Part shown: positions 1-12,024 of the stretch, piece by piece
Position numbering within the stretch: the first letter of the stretch is position 1
How the letters are laid out: every line of letters starts with the position of its first letter
Source: Asterella californica
Taxonomy: Eukaryota; Streptophyta; Marchantiopsida; Marchantiales; Aytoniaceae
Reading direction: 5' to 3'
Length of the DNA stretch: 64,000 bases
Assembly (NCBI GenBank): GCA_036924285.1
Contig: JAYKYS010000001.1
Span: 1,845,501-1,909,500 of the forward strand
The notes under the pieces: model-generated
The model's database searches: none
What the model was told of the DNA's origin: nothing
The model's input: only the letters and a program-made list of their open reading frames with translations
Made by a program: the position numbers and the translations under genes

Positions 1-565
1 TTGTCTTAGAACCCAATGGTAAGGACGTTTCCGCAATATATTTGTTCATATCGGGAGGGGTAAATCACAGAGAAGGAGGTAGATGTGCTGCAGTATAGAC
101 ATGTAAACGTTTCTGTGTGGGTGCGTGGCTATTCATAGAGTCATTCTCTTTGACTGTAATGTGTATACTATGCAACGTCCGCATTGTTCCTATTCGCACG
201 AGCAGGCTTGAGTGATGGTGTAAAATATCGTTGGTATGCTTCTTCAACTGCTGCCTATGTCGTAACCACGTGACGGTTATAATTTGACTTTAGACTCTCT
301 GACCTCGTCAAGTCGGTCCTACTGGAGTTGACCGGGGGTGTTTATCGCAATGGCTGTGGTGCACAACGGATTCATGAATAGCGAATAGGGCATGTGAAAG
401 AGCAGAGCACGGGATTTACAAGATCTGTATACGGTCAGTTGTTCATTTGACGGTAAGATTTTGTGAATACACATATGTATTCGCCGGTAGTGTTCCATTT
501 TCCTTATGTGTTTGTTGGTTTTTAACAGAAATTTACTTGACGCACCCCTAATACGTATGTCGCCA
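1..565. other. No gene recognised
   Basis: I see no supported gene here. Open frames on both strands are short and lack recognisable motifs or splice structure. The sequence is of mixed composition and ends at the tandem repeat that follows. Confidence 0.4.
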
Positions 566-688
566 TTGACTGGCTATAGCAGTTTCAGTAGGTCGCACTT
601 TACCCCACCCTTGACTGGCTACAGCAGGTTCAGTAGGTCGCACTTGACCCCACCCTTGACTGGCTACAGCAGGTTCAGTCGTTCGAAA
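566..688. repeat. 45-bp tandem repeat, about 2.7 units
   Basis: Units begin at 566, 611 and 656. Each starts with TTGACTGGCTA and contains CAGTAGGTCGCACTT followed by a C-rich stretch. The third unit is cut after about 33 bases. Because 45 is a multiple of three, the array keeps open frames on both strands, which explains the repetitive open frames here. I do not regard them as genes. Confidence 0.85.
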
Positions 689-1908
689 TGGGAAAAATGC
701 AAAAATGCATGTTTGCCATAATCCATGTATCCACAAAGAAAAGGTCAGTTAAATGCCTTTACAGCATATTATCGGTCCATATTTTTTCTTGTTGTTTAAG
801 CACGTAAAACAGGACCTTTATAACTTTAGGAGTCAGTAACTTTTAGTATCAGGACATGAAAATTTTATATTATATTCATCTCTTTAAAAAAAAAAATTAC
901 AAAATTAAGGAATAGAAGTATCAAACGAACTTTGAGGAAAAAGTGAATCGTAACTAGTACCCATTTATTGTTCGAATGGAGGATATCTAAGGGTTAATAG
1001 CGATGGTGATTATATTATGAAAACCTTTCTGGAAGATCTGAGGTTTTATATAACGATGTCAGTTAGTATCGTAAGGCGATGCAGCCTTGTGGGCTAAATC
1101 TGCCAGACCCAGACCCAAAGTATGGGAGGACCAAGTACTCTATATGGTATGTGAAGAAATAATTTAGAAGTAGGGACAGATCTCAACATAATGCAAAATA
1201 ACGAATTTCGGCGCGAGTCAGAGGAACTGATTTTGGGGGGTAACTGAAAAGAGATTTCTTACGTGGCTTATTACAATTTGGGGGTTTTCGTCAAGCATAA
1301 GTAGTCTCATGAAAGATGTTCTGTCATGGCATATTGAACTCAGCATAGTAAGGTCCAGTTTCTATGTCAGTTGTTCTTAAGAAGGTGGTCTATCACTTAT
1401 TCTGCGTTTTAAGCTTGTTTGAGGAGATGGTAAGAAGGCCGAGAGATGATAACCTTTTTAGATATTCGTGTTTTGCTGATAGGTGTTTAGGCTGTGTCTG
1501 TCATTGATTAGAGATGAACTTGTAATATGTTGTTCGAGTCTCGAAAATGATTGAATCTAATCTTATGAGGAAAACGGGCAAATTTGTAGCAATCTTTGTT
1601 AAACTTCTTATTGTCTTATGTCACGGGACTAGAAATCCAGTGTAAATCAATTCAAGAGGGATGGATATATAGGGAGTTTAAGGGAGTTGCAAAAATTGTA
1701 AGAGCTTGAAGTGACATGTGCTGTCAGAAAGTAACGATAGTGGAACATAATCAGGTAATTGCATATTGGTGCAGAGAAAGTAAAAACTGTGTCGATAATT
1801 TCTAAGGACAATGTCACTGACTTGGCTACCGTTAGCTTTTCAGATTCAAATATCTCAGAAGAACTTTCATCCAGACTTTAATATGTAGTATAGGCGTGAA
1901 TATAATAT
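689..1908. other. AT-rich intergenic, no gene seen
   Basis: AT-rich sequence with a short poly-A run near 889-898. No long open frame and no recognisable protein or RNA motif was seen. Confidence 0.4.
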
Positions 1909-2000
1909 ATTCACCTCTTCCATGTTCAGATGGAGGTGTATGCACAACCAGTAATTTATGACTAATTTTTTTCTTTTAAAAGAGTTTAGCAATAAATTAC
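1909..2000. repeat. Paired-palindrome repeat, copy 1 (B then A)
   Basis: Palindrome B (about 1910-1940) has arms CACCTCTTCCAT and a matching ATGGAGGTG around TTCAG. Palindrome A (about 1951-2000) is degenerate and keeps the outer arms GTAATTTAT and ATAAATTAC. It belongs to the dispersed family seen again at about 2944, 15007, 15528, 22658, 37165 and 43773. No coding function is visible. Confidence 0.6.
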
Positions 2001-2943
2001 TATATACTAAAATTAAATAACACTTAGTCTATTCGAGTTCATGAGAATTTCCTTAAAGTTTATAAGAAGATTAGGGGCTGCTATGAACATGTGACTTATA
2101 TGATTTTTGTTCTCTTAGCTTCCAATTGCAAGAAAGGTAATGAGGTTAGTAAGACCAAGTGCAGAAAAGGTAATGAGATTACTGAATAAAGTAATATGAT
2201 TTATTATACAAGTTTAATTCTGGTTTTTAAATTGTAAATCATCTAAATTTAAATTTAGAAATATAAATTTAGTAAGTAGAGTTCATCTCTTCGGTGGTAT
2301 ATCATGTTTTTCCGAATGAGATATTTTTACTTATCTTTTTTGTGATAAATCATACATATATACATTTTTCAAAAGGAAATTTGTTCATAACTAGTTGTGA
2401 CGTTAGAAGCTAACTAACCACTTGTGATAAATTTAGTATTATATCCATGCTTATCTTCTTTATGCCCTCCTACATATGTAAACTTCAGATACATATCTGT
2501 CAAATATCCAGACCATTTTATTAGTGAACCTGGACTATTTGTAGGAAACATGAAATTATTCAATCATCATCCCCATCGCGTAATGCCCAACTTGAACCTG
2601 TTCCTTAAAACTTGTTTGGTTGCCGGCTTTGTAGCCGAACCTTTAAAAAACGTGCTAGCGAGGCGGCGGAAGTTTCGCGTCGTTGTAGTCATCTTATTTC
2701 TCAGTTATGTTGGCGGACAAGCATGTTCTCTTTAAGGTATCAGAAATGATATAAGTGTTATATACATATTTTAGATTAAATAAAAAATAAAATAAAATTT
2801 AAATTTAAATGTTAAATGTTAATTCTTCCGAGAAAGTTGGAAACCTAATTAGAAAACCCATAAGTCATGTCTGGGACTTTGCACTTCAAACGGTACAAGT
2901 GCAGGAGTGTGCAGCACAGAATTAATCCATTCATAAATACAAT
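2001..2943. other. AT-rich spacer between inverted palindrome copies
   Basis: AT-rich stretch between repeat copies 1 and 2, which face each other (B-A then A-B). A 103-codon open frame at 2424-2735 (+) has no recognised motif and is not supported as a gene. The whole 1.9-3.03 kb unit could be one non-autonomous transposable element, which is inference. Confidence 0.35.
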
Positions 2944-3033
2944 AATTTATTACTTAACCCTTCCCGTCGGAAGGGTTAGGTAACAAATTAAGGTTGCAGC
3001 CCTCTTCCATCTTCAGATGGAAGAGGTGAATAA
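2944..3033. repeat. Paired-palindrome repeat, copy 2 (A then B)
   Basis: Palindrome A (2944-2990) carries AACCCTTCC and GGAAGGGTT around GTC, with outer arms TTATTAC and GTAACAA. Palindrome B (3001-3033) is CCTCTTCCATCTTC followed by its inverse, ending in GGTGAATAA. This is one of the best-preserved members of the family and lies in the opposite orientation to copy 1. Confidence 0.75.
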
Positions 3034-4350
3034 GCGACCAAAGTGCATTTCTGGCCGGGTGGAGGAAAAAGACAAACGTGTAAAAATACTTTCTTTCTCT
3101 CTTATGGCAGCATGGCACGACAAACAGAAAATTAGGATCATAGTACTAGACGTACCACCGAGGTTATGAAATATAAAATTATAAATAATATATATATATA
3201 ATGTTTAATGTTTAATTAATTATTTAGTTTCTATTTCTGGAAATGTCTAGAAACATGAAGAGAGTAGGAAATAATCCATAAGTCTGGAACCGAGTGCCGC
3301 GCTTCAAAAGATACAAGATTGACATTTCATACTCATTAATGCAGTAAGATACACTGAGGAATATGCAACGAAGTGTACATATACAACGAATCACCAATAC
3401 AATATGCATCCAACTGATTATGAATTCATAATCACAATGATTCTCATGTAAGTAACTCTGTGAAAGGTCCTCCATCCATAAAGTCTATATTAATTCTCCA
3501 TCTTCATATCCCATAACGACTTAACTTTGTGCAACTTATTCATGAACTTTTTGGTTTGCGTGAACCAAACAAAGAACTACTACTTGGAAAGCAAAACGTC
3601 CGGAAATGTTTTCTTTTGAAGACAATCGCGACTAACGAAAAGAGAAATGTGAAAATTCTTGCACTTCTTTCTGTCTACGTGATGATAGTGTGTATATATG
3701 TATATTAATATCATATATAGAGGTAAACTTTGAAAGTAAAATCTGTGAATGGACAAATTCCTCTTAGATTGACTCTTCTCAAGATTACAATTTTTCCCAT
3801 AAGAATTCTTCATGATTCGACTTTCACAACTTTCTTCCAGTTCAGTGGACATTTACACTATGTATAATTTGAACCACGTCCAAGCTCAATATCTGTTAGC
3901 TACAGAAATTATGATTAAACTCCAAGTATGACTACAAGTGCTCTAGGTGATCCAGAATATCTTATTTTATGGGTTTGCTTTCAAAGAACTGATAAATTTA
4001 ACCATTATATTGAAGATGCTTTCTTGACTATATTTTCATCCTAGCTTGGAATCTTTTCAGTAAAGAATTAAATCGAAGCTATTCATCAGCTTTACACGTG
4101 ATGATTCATCTCAAAACAAACTAGTTAATACCGAAAGAGAAGTGTTAAGAAGAAGATTCCTAAATTTCTTGGAGCATACAAGAAAATTTTTTTTACTCAA
4201 AGAACACTAAGAAGAAAAAAGAATATTATATTTTATGCTCTTATACTCATACTTGGGATTTAAGGAAATTGAGCATTTCAAGTAAGGACATAGTGCAGGA
4301 AATACCAATATTTACACCCTGGGACTAGGCTGTACATTCGATGCAGTTCA
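3034..4350. other. AT-rich intergenic, no gene seen
   Basis: AT-rich sequence with a short TA microsatellite near 3190-3200. The segment at about 3262-3320 resembles 2855-2915 (both carry a CCATAAGTCTGG-like and a CTTCAAA-like word), so part of this is duplicated repeat. Minus-strand open frames at 3224-3475 and 3580-3852 have no recognised motif. Confidence 0.35.
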
Positions 4351-5127
4351 CACTACTACAAAAAATGGGCGCTTAGTGATGCATTTCGCATCACAAAATA
4401 CAAAGAAACTGTTCTTTTAAAAGTACCGCTTGGTGATTTGTGATGCAGTCCGAATCGCAATTTGTGATACAAATAGTATCGTATCTAGCACATTGCAATG
4501 CTGATCCAAATGCATAATTTGATGCACATAATCACTTAAAATTTCAAATTTATGATGCATATAGCATGCGTATAACATCATATTTGTGAGACATCTAGTA
4601 TTACTTTTGTGATACTTTCTGCATCACACTTGCGACGCATGTAGCATCAAGTTTGTGATGTGTACTAAACCGCAAGTGCGATTCTAACATGCGATGCGGA
4701 ATTGATCGTACATTTTACGATGTTACATCAATTGCAAGCGAAAATACATAACGGGTTCCGCAGTTTTGAACTTTGTAGCCTCACATTTGTTAATCCGTTA
4801 TACAAGAGTCAGTTGATCAAAAAGTAGAGAGAACACTACAAATTGCTCTATCGATTAGAGAGCTTTACGTTCTTTTCAGCTTAAGTATTTTTAAGAAGAA
4901 AAAAGCGTTGATAGCAAACATTGAATGGTGAGAGATTAAGTTAAAGAGTGGTGAACATCCGAATGAAGTTACTGTATTAGTTCGAGGACTTTACTACCTC
5001 GTAACATGAGAGAGAGTATTGTGTCATATTGAGTTCTGATTGATTGACGGTTTGGAGAAGACTGCGAAGACTTTGAGATATCAGAAACGCGAGAGAGAAC
5101 TTGATGGACAATATCTTGTTGTATAGA

Positions 5128-5335
5128 GTTCTGTTTTATTCACAGTTTAGAGAGAGTAAAGGAGTTGGAAGATTGTGCGAAGCAATAAGAGAGAGACAAA
5201 TAAGAGATTTGTAGACGGTGAACTTGCCGACAAGTGAAGTACAGTATTTTGTTTTATCGGTTCTGTTTTAGACAGTCAGAGAGAGTAACCGAGTTGGAAG
5301 ATTGTGAGAAGCAAATAAGAGAGATCCGCAATTTA
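5128..5335. repeat. Direct repeat of about 132 bp spacing in element leader
   Basis: The words GTTCTGTTTTA, AGAGAGAGTAA and GAGTTGGAAGATTGTG occur in the same order from 5128 and again from 5260. They lie inside the CACTA-like element upstream of its main open frame and look like a leader duplication. Confidence 0.6.
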
Positions 5336-5374
5336 CAGAGGGAGAGAAGATGACATACACTGAGACGGAGAAGC

Positions 5375-5977
5375 ATGTTGTCACTGGAGACAAAGTCGAA
5401 GTTGGAAACATCATGGACATTAGTTGATTGTTGTGCACTTTATGAGCATTGCATCGAAGAGGAAGTAGAAAGCAAGGTGCAAGTCAGAGGACATAAACAA
5501 GATTTGAGTCATAAACAGATTTGCGTGCATGAAACGAAAGAGAGGAATGAGGATGAAATCCAAAAAGGAGTATTGAACAAGGATCAGGATATTGAGACGG
5601 ATCTAGAGCAGTGCAAGTTGTCGGCATCAGAAGAGATGAATCAAGTGACAGGTCGAGGAAAGATGTTTACTGTAGAAAGAGAACAGCAACCAGATAATTG
5701 CAACATAGACAAAGTTTTAGTTCAGTGCTACAACATGATCGATCAGGTGAAAAAGAAAGAGTCGTTGACAAAGACAAAAGACGTAGAAGAAATACAGATG
5801 CAGAAGAGGAGCAAGTTAGAAAAGAGCTTATCGATAAGAGAAAAATCGCTGAGCACATATGACAAGAGATACACCTTGAGCACTGATGACAAGCGTGCAG
5901 TAGTTAGTCCAAGCAGAAACAACAGATGGAAAACAACCATCGTCCGGAATGGATATCTACCACAGAGAGAGCAGTAA
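5375..5977 (+). CDS. Uncharacterised charged protein inside CACTA-like element
   Basis: A 200-codon open frame starting at a true ATG. The protein is highly charged, rich in Lys, Glu, Gln and Ser, with predicted helical or coiled-coil character and no signal peptide or membrane segment. The C-terminal third, from about residue 100, is duplicated downstream: the segment with the words MIDQVKKKES, QMQKRSKLEKSL and DKRAVVSP recurs about 280-288 bp later in a frame broken by stops (5978-6376). It may be an element-encoded accessory protein, since CACTA elements often encode a charged second protein, but I recognise no domain. It may equally be non-functional. Confidence 0.35.
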   Translation: MLSLETKSKLETSWTLVDCCALYEHCIEEEVESKVQVRGHKQDLSHKQICVHETKERNEDEIQKGVLNKDQDIETDLEQCKLSASEEMNQVTGRGKMFTVEREQQPDNCNIDKVLVQCYNMIDQVKKKESLTKTKDVEEIQMQKRSKLEKSLSIREKSLSTYDKRYTLSTDDKRAVVSPSRNNRWKTTIVRNGYLPQREQ

Positions 5978-6240
5978 CCAGATAACTGCAGCATAGACAA
6001 AGTTTTAGTTCAGTACTCCAACATGATCGACCAGGTGAAAAAGAAAGAATCGTAGACAGACGCAGAAAAAGTACAGATGCAGAAGAGGAGCAAGTTAGAA
6101 AAGAGCTTATAGATAAGAGACAAATCAATGAGCACATATGATCAGAGATACACATTGAGCACTGGTGATAAGCGTGCAGTTGTTAGTCCCAAGCAGAAAC
6201 AGCAGATGGAAAACAACCATCGTCCAGAATGGATGGATAG
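5676..6240. repeat. Tandem duplication of about 285 bp
   Basis: The stretch from about 5676 to 5965 is repeated at about 5966-6240, at roughly 90 percent identity by eye. The first copy is open in the coding frame. The second has stops and small indels, so it has drifted since duplication. Confidence 0.75.
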
Positions 6241-7495
6241 GATCAAGATTTGTCTTAGAGAAGCAAAAATACGAAAGAATCATCTTTTAAGTTCAACAGA
6301 TGTTCCACGGAAGATCAAACTTTCTCTTAGAGAAATATCTAGGCGTTTACGGATGAAATGGAGATACTGGAAATAGAAAACATTTTCATATTGTGGAGAA
6401 TCGATCCAAACAATTGAACATGATGAGTCATCAAATATCTGGAGATCACTTGTGGATTGATCAAAAGTGCATGGATGATCCGAGGCAGATGAATGCCAAG
6501 CAAGATGCATAAGTTATGACAAAGACAGCCAAGGAGATTTCGGTACATTGCCAACTGCATACGCAATATCTGAGTGAGATGGATAAAAGATAAGTTGAAA
6601 GTCATTGGTGCAAGTTTCGAAGAAATCATGCATGGATACTACATTGGCAGAATTCGTGGTTTTGGATCATCTTTATCATGCTTAACCCCTTCCTTTCTTT
6701 TCAATATTGAGTTGTCATCTTCACATATGAAAGTCTAGTTTGTTTGTTATCGAAGTATATGCTTTGTAGCTTGCATCCGACTTTTTCTTGACACTTTCTT
6801 CAATTTTGCAAACTTTAAAATAGATCTGAGTTCATGATAGAACTCTGATGGCTATGCTCAGAAGCGTAATCGGAGATCGACTTTCCGATTAGTCTTAAGC
6901 TGAACATTTGCAACTAGTCCATCCGTTCAATGTACAACTAATCATTAAACTCGACCTCAAATTAACCAAGCAAACCTGATGTGAAACTCGCACAAACTGA
7001 CCATTGTGTATATGTGGACGTCTGCTGCTGCACTGTAATCATTTTGTGCTGAAAAAGGTGGACCCGAAAAGCATAGTGCGGGGACCGTGTTGTATGTTCT
7101 GGTTTTTTAGCAAAATTGTGTGTTATGTCAGGTCGACTCAAGAGAAGTAAAACAATAGATGATTTTGGTTCGGTAAAGGATGGCAACTGTCCACGATATT
7201 GCAATCATGATATGTTTCTCGTCACAAAAGTGAGAAAAAACATTATTCTAGGTTTTGCGATGCAAATAATATCAAAATTACAATATAATGTGCATCACAA
7301 GTGTGATGTTATACGCATTGCAAGTTCAAGTTCAAGTTTAAAAGAGTGTGACTCTATGTCTATCCCAAGTGTGATGCGTTCGAAATCGCAAGTATGATGT
7401 TATATGCATCGCAAGTTTGTGATAATATTCGTTTCGCACATTCCGATGCACAGTCTATCATAATTTAAGGTTATGGTTTATCTTTTTGAGTGTGT

Positions 7496-9220
7496 GTGAT
7501 GGATTTTACATCGACAATGACATTTTAGAATGGTGTTAATGTCAAGAGACACTAACATCCACGAGAATATGTATACACAAAGAATAAAAGATGCGAACGT
7601 GTTTTATGTACTGCATGATGACAAAAATCATATGTACACATATAAGATAGTGCTAGTTTGTAACAACTAGTCAATCTTGATTGAAGCTCATCATCAAAAT
7701 CTATGATCTACCTCTACGTCCACTTGTAGATCCAACTGTGGAACAAGATCATCTACCACTACCTTAACCATTGTCTCTATCCCTATCATGTGTAGTAAGT
7801 GCAAAGTGAGACGTAACTCGTGAAGTCGACTGGGACCTGCATGCGTGTCCAGAGATAATCTCTTGTCATACAATATATAAATTACATAAACGTCAACACC
7901 AATCGAATAATTTAAAATGCACAAACTTCTAAAATGTTAACAGTTTGTAACACTCATCGCGTTGTTCTGGTTGGATCTAGATAATAAATATCTCTGGACG
8001 ACTATGAGGATGAGTAGCCAACTCTTTAGTAGCATCCTCCTCCTCCTCCTCCAGACCAAGAGGGAGCTTATATACGAGAACTTGAGATCCTTCGTCCATC
8101 TACCACATGTACAATTGCAAAGAAGTATTAGTATAAAAGCACGAACACAAGTTGGACGGAAATCAGAACACGAAGAGCAGTTTCTTGCTGTCAACATACT
8201 CCCACATGTATATAGTAAGCAAGCTAATCAGACTCAGAAGATCTGTTCTCTCAAGCAACATGAGAATGCATGAACTTCTTTCGTTTGTTGCCACGCTCGA
8301 TAGTATTAGCAAATTTCTTGTCTGGCTCACCATACTGCTGGCCCATGATCTGATGCTGCATCAACTTGTGGAAAAAATTAAGTGCAAGAGCAATAGTTAA
8401 CAAAATAGACATTATAGTTCTAACATGAACAATAAAGCTAGAAGAGTATGCTAAAGTCAGAATCTTACTTTTCCTTCATATGCTCAATCGCTGAAGCTGA
8501 CATGACTCCAGACTCCACCTCCTCTTGCGTCACTTGGAGGTCCATCTTACGTCATCCGCACGACCATGTACTCAAATCGTCATCTCTCCAGGGAAGAAAG
8601 CATCAAAGTCGTCCTTGCATACCTCGGACAGGCAAACGAGCTCAGCACCGAGTCGCATAATCTACTGTAATTGGACTCAAACTAAGTGTCACGTGCGGTA
8701 TCTACAGTTCCACTGCACATTTTACATGCGAGCAGTAGTGAACCTCTCGTTGACTAAAGAATTAGTATGAAATCAGTCCTCGATCTGTCTACGAGCTCGT
8801 ATGATATCCGGCTCCTAGATATCTTTCCAATAGAAAGAAGCGAGAAATGTCACATCCATGATCGACTTCATGCAGATTGACATGTAGTCAAGAAAAAGCT
8901 GATGTGACACATGAAGCTGTCCAACTCTAGCTCTTGTAACCTCTGCTGCTCTCTCGTTCTCTCTCGATCAGATAAATGATATCTCCGAGACTCTAGATGA
9001 GCTTGAGAATGAGACTCATCTTGAGGTCTGAACGACCTAGATGTACGTGGAGGAGGAGGAGTAGAACCTAGTGTGAACACTCGTGAGACAAGTGAAGGAT
9101 TCATGCGTGGAGGAGGAAGGGGGTGTCTAGCCATGCTATAACATCTTGTATATGCGTTGGCAAAAGCAAGTATGTATCGTTTACACTTGTCTTAGAGCTT
9201 GGAGTGATCTTGCATTGTGA
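7496..9220 (-). pseudogene. Coding-like debris, probably decayed transposon
   Basis: The minus strand carries several short open frames that follow one another (9134-8868, 8197-7937, 7924-7694) with a protein-like composition. The first has a Pro/Arg/Ser-rich start and then an Arg/Glu-rich helix; the second has a Glu-rich run. Stops and frameshifts separate them. The position next to the CACTA-like element suggests remnants of an element-encoded protein, but I could not match a family. Confidence 0.25.
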
Positions 9221-9223
9221 TTT

Positions 9224-9264
9224 TCTTGCAGTTAGAAAATCACAATGATTTTCTAACTGCAAGA
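9224..9264. repeat. Perfect 19-bp hairpin with 3-nt loop
   Basis: Arms TCTTGCAGTTAGAAAATCA (9224-9242) and the exact inverse complement (9246-9264) surround the loop CAA. A second, overlapping hairpin exists, because ATTGTGATTTT at about 9214 pairs with AAAATCACAAT. No gene lies immediately around it. Confidence 0.9.
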
Positions 9265-9299
9265 TAAACTAGTTGCGTTCTAAGTCAAATCAAGTTGCG

Positions 9300-11058
9300 A
9301 CCAGAAAGTGAGCTTCAGGAGACCTGGTAAGTAAGTGTGGATACTTATAAGTTAGCAAGTTAGAGTCTTAAGTAGAATGATGAGAAATTGTCAATAGTTT
9401 TGTTTAGGAGTGACCAAAAACGTTAGACTTTTCGGAGTCTAGTTGAAATTTTCTAGTGTTCTAGAGATAACTTAAGACTCAAGCCAAGAAAGGAATTGCA
9501 GGTTAGCTACCAGAATGCAGTTCTGACGCCAAGGGGTTGACTACCCATTCTGAACTTGGCGTAAACTTAAGGATCATTGTTGATGAAGGCATCAACCTCC
9601 AAACTGAGAGTGAATGTCATGACCCTCAGTCTCAAGATCGAGCACAGACGCGAACAACAGAACCCTAGTGGACTTTCACTAGTTTGTGAACGTTGCAAGC
9701 AGGACTTAACGACTTGGTCAAAAACTCAAAAACATATGAACCCTAAGTGGTTTTCTGAACCAAGGTTGAAATGTTGGGTTAAGACGTAGAGGTCTATTCC
9801 TAGAATGTTCTAATTTTAAAAATTACGGTGGTTGAACAAAGCCAAGACGACCCTAGATGAATGTTGAATAAAGGGCGCAAGTCTGAAAATGGACCAAAAT
9901 GTGGGTTTGAGACGTGAATCCGAGACATGAGATCGAGATGTGGCTTTAGACGCTGGTCCAAACCATAAGATCGCACTCTAGCACTAGATCACAGTTTCTC
10001 GGAAAAATGCTAAGTGTTGGAGCTCCAGCGACATTCTGGATTATGGACGGAGCTCCACGATCTCGAGGCGAGTAAGGTATCATCGAAAGGTCTTGGCGAG
10101 GACTTTCTAGTGATACCAAGACCTCCTATAATCCCATCGGTGATGAGAATTATGACCAATCTTGTATCAGATTATGGTATAATTTTCAGAGATCAAAGAA
10201 GAGGGCGGAGCTTGCGATCACTAGAAGTATATATGAGAGGGATTGGACCTTTGGGTTGGTCATGAGGAGTCACCCGATCCCAAAGTTTGGCGGACGGACT
10301 TTGGGCACATGAGGTGATGATTGGACTAGTACAAGGTGCGTTCCGATCAAGACTTTGACCTCTGGAGTTGGGAACGGTCCAAGGTCTGGGGCAAGACAAA
10401 GAAACAAGATTGTGGATTAGACCATCGCTCGAGAGCCTGGACCCAGATGGACATCAAGGGCGGTTGGATCGCTAGGTGTGTTGGAGACATCGTTTAAGAC
10501 CTTGGACTTTGTAGGAAGTCCGCTCCAAGTCATTTTGTGACTTACTCATGTTTTAGGACTAACCTAGCCGAGTCTAGGTCGAGACTTAAGGAATGTTGAG
10601 CTTGAGAGTTAAGAAGACGATCGACTCCGGTACGGATCAAAATAAAATAAAGATAAGTGGTGCATGAAAAATAACGTATGATTGTGATTTGCATGTTAGC
10701 GTTGTGAGTTTTGTGACTTACTGAACAAGAGCTTCCGCTGATGCAACAAGACAGTAGATGCGCTAAAATAACGAGACTAGAGGAAATAAGTAAACTCTTG
10801 ATCATCGAGAGTAGATTAATAGTAAATAAGAACTATCTTTAGCACTAGAAAGTCTTAGACATCAAAAAATTTGATAGTTCTAGAGTTGGATAGTTAAAGA
10901 TAGTTTTTATGCTCCATGCTTAGTTTAGAGCACTCAAAATTTAGATCAAACATGCGGGTCAAGAAGAAAGGTTAAAACATTTTGGGTTATAAGTTTAGAA
11001 ATGATCAGTTTTGATCAATTGTAGTAAGAGTTATCTTGATCCAATCAATGTGTTATTA
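9300..11058 (+). mobile_element. LTR-like sequence, copy R1 (decayed)
   Basis: The right part (about 10850-11056) matches the reverse complement of 18353-18560. For example, 11028-11056 equals 18353-18381 inverted with about two mismatches, and 10931-10958 equals 18453-18479 inverted with few mismatches. Copy R2 has TG...CA ends, so R1 is read as a diverged copy of the same long terminal repeat in the opposite orientation. The left limit is a guess. The open frames inside (9577-9789, 10014-10265 +) show no motif and are probably fortuitous. Confidence 0.4.
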
Positions 11059-11628
11059 GTATTATTGGAAAGCTTGTCCAGTAGGCTATCCATGCCATAA
11101 AGTTCATCTTGAGTGGAGCTCATATCAACAAACTGCAGAAGATCAAAATTGAGTATTTTAAGTAGTTTGTCAGAGAAAGACAATGAAGAGAATATTGCTA
11201 GTGCACAAGCAGACCTAAGAGATTTTTTGAAGGTACTTTTGTGATCTAAAGCATATTTTTATTATGTATGAATCCTTCATGTACTTAGAGCATGAATGAA
11301 CGCCTAGTTGTATTGCGCACATGTGTTACACTTAAAATCAAGTTAAGTCGGTAAAACCGAGACAAGTAGATACTAGAAAGAGATAAAGTCAGATCAACTG
11401 GATAGTGTGAGCATAAAGATTTTATCGAGTTGGTCCAAGGTCTTGCAATATCTCTCTAACGTCATATACCCAGTGTATTCTCAAATAAAAATTCACATTC
11501 TACGACAACGAGCTATTATCATTAGTAGTTTTATCCGGGTAAGGCTATAGACGCACATAGGGTTTTGTAGTTGATATAAATTTATATCATTCTTATTTAT
11601 CAACGTTCTTGAGTTTGAGAATAAAGAG

Positions 11629-12024
11629 ATCAAGCACACATTTCAGATTAAGTTTTCCTTTAAAGCAAGATAGCAAAAATCCAAGTACAATAGTGTTTCT
11701 CAGAGGATACCCTCTCCAAGTAGCTTGAGAGTCAAAATGTATTTTTAGTGTACTTGGATGACATGGACATTAATGTTTCTTCTCCTAGTACATGATTAAA
11801 GACAAGAATTGTTGGAGAATAAGGAAATCAAGCACACATACCAGATTAGTTTTTCTTTTCAAGTGATATAGCAAAATCCACGCACAATAGTGTTTTCTAG
11901 AGGGTACTCCAAGATGCACTCTCCAAGTAATTTGGAACCAAAATTCGAATGTATCTACACGTGTAATGTATTTCGATGACAAGGACACTAATATTATTTT
12001 CTCCAGTGCATGAGTTAAGGACAT
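11629..12024. repeat. 198-bp imperfect tandem duplication
   Basis: Unit 1 starts at 11629 and unit 2 at 11827, both with ATCAAGCACACA. Shared words follow in order: AATAGTGTTT, CTCTCCAAGTA, GTATTT, GACA and CATGA. The second unit has a short insertion near 11905. It lies downstream of LTR-like copy R1 and is probably part of the same decayed element. Confidence 0.75.

Larger units (their letters stand above)
4351..7495. mobile_element. CACTA (En/Spm)-like DNA transposon, decayed
   Basis: The left end begins CACTACTACAAAAAA, the classic CACTA-superfamily terminus. About 350 bp of short subterminal repeats in both orientations follow (GTGATGCA, CGCATCAC, TTGTGAT and variants, 4377-4740). A mirror zone of the same words lies at about 7240-7460. 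The right terminus is uncertain: the reverse complement at about 7482-7496 (CACACACTCAAAAAG) only partly matches the left end, and I could not fix a 3-bp target duplication. The interior holds a lysine- and glutamate-rich open frame and tandem duplications, with no recognisable transposase domain. Probably non-autonomous or degraded. Confidence 0.6.

Noticed and set aside
566..688. Repeat-containing protein in the 45-bp array
   Set aside because: Three short units with no flanking coding sequence; the open frames come from a period divisible by three.
4351..9264. CRISPR-like spacing of short repeats
   Set aside because: The repeats are irregular, in both orientations, and typical of CACTA subterminal regions; the sequence is eukaryotic.
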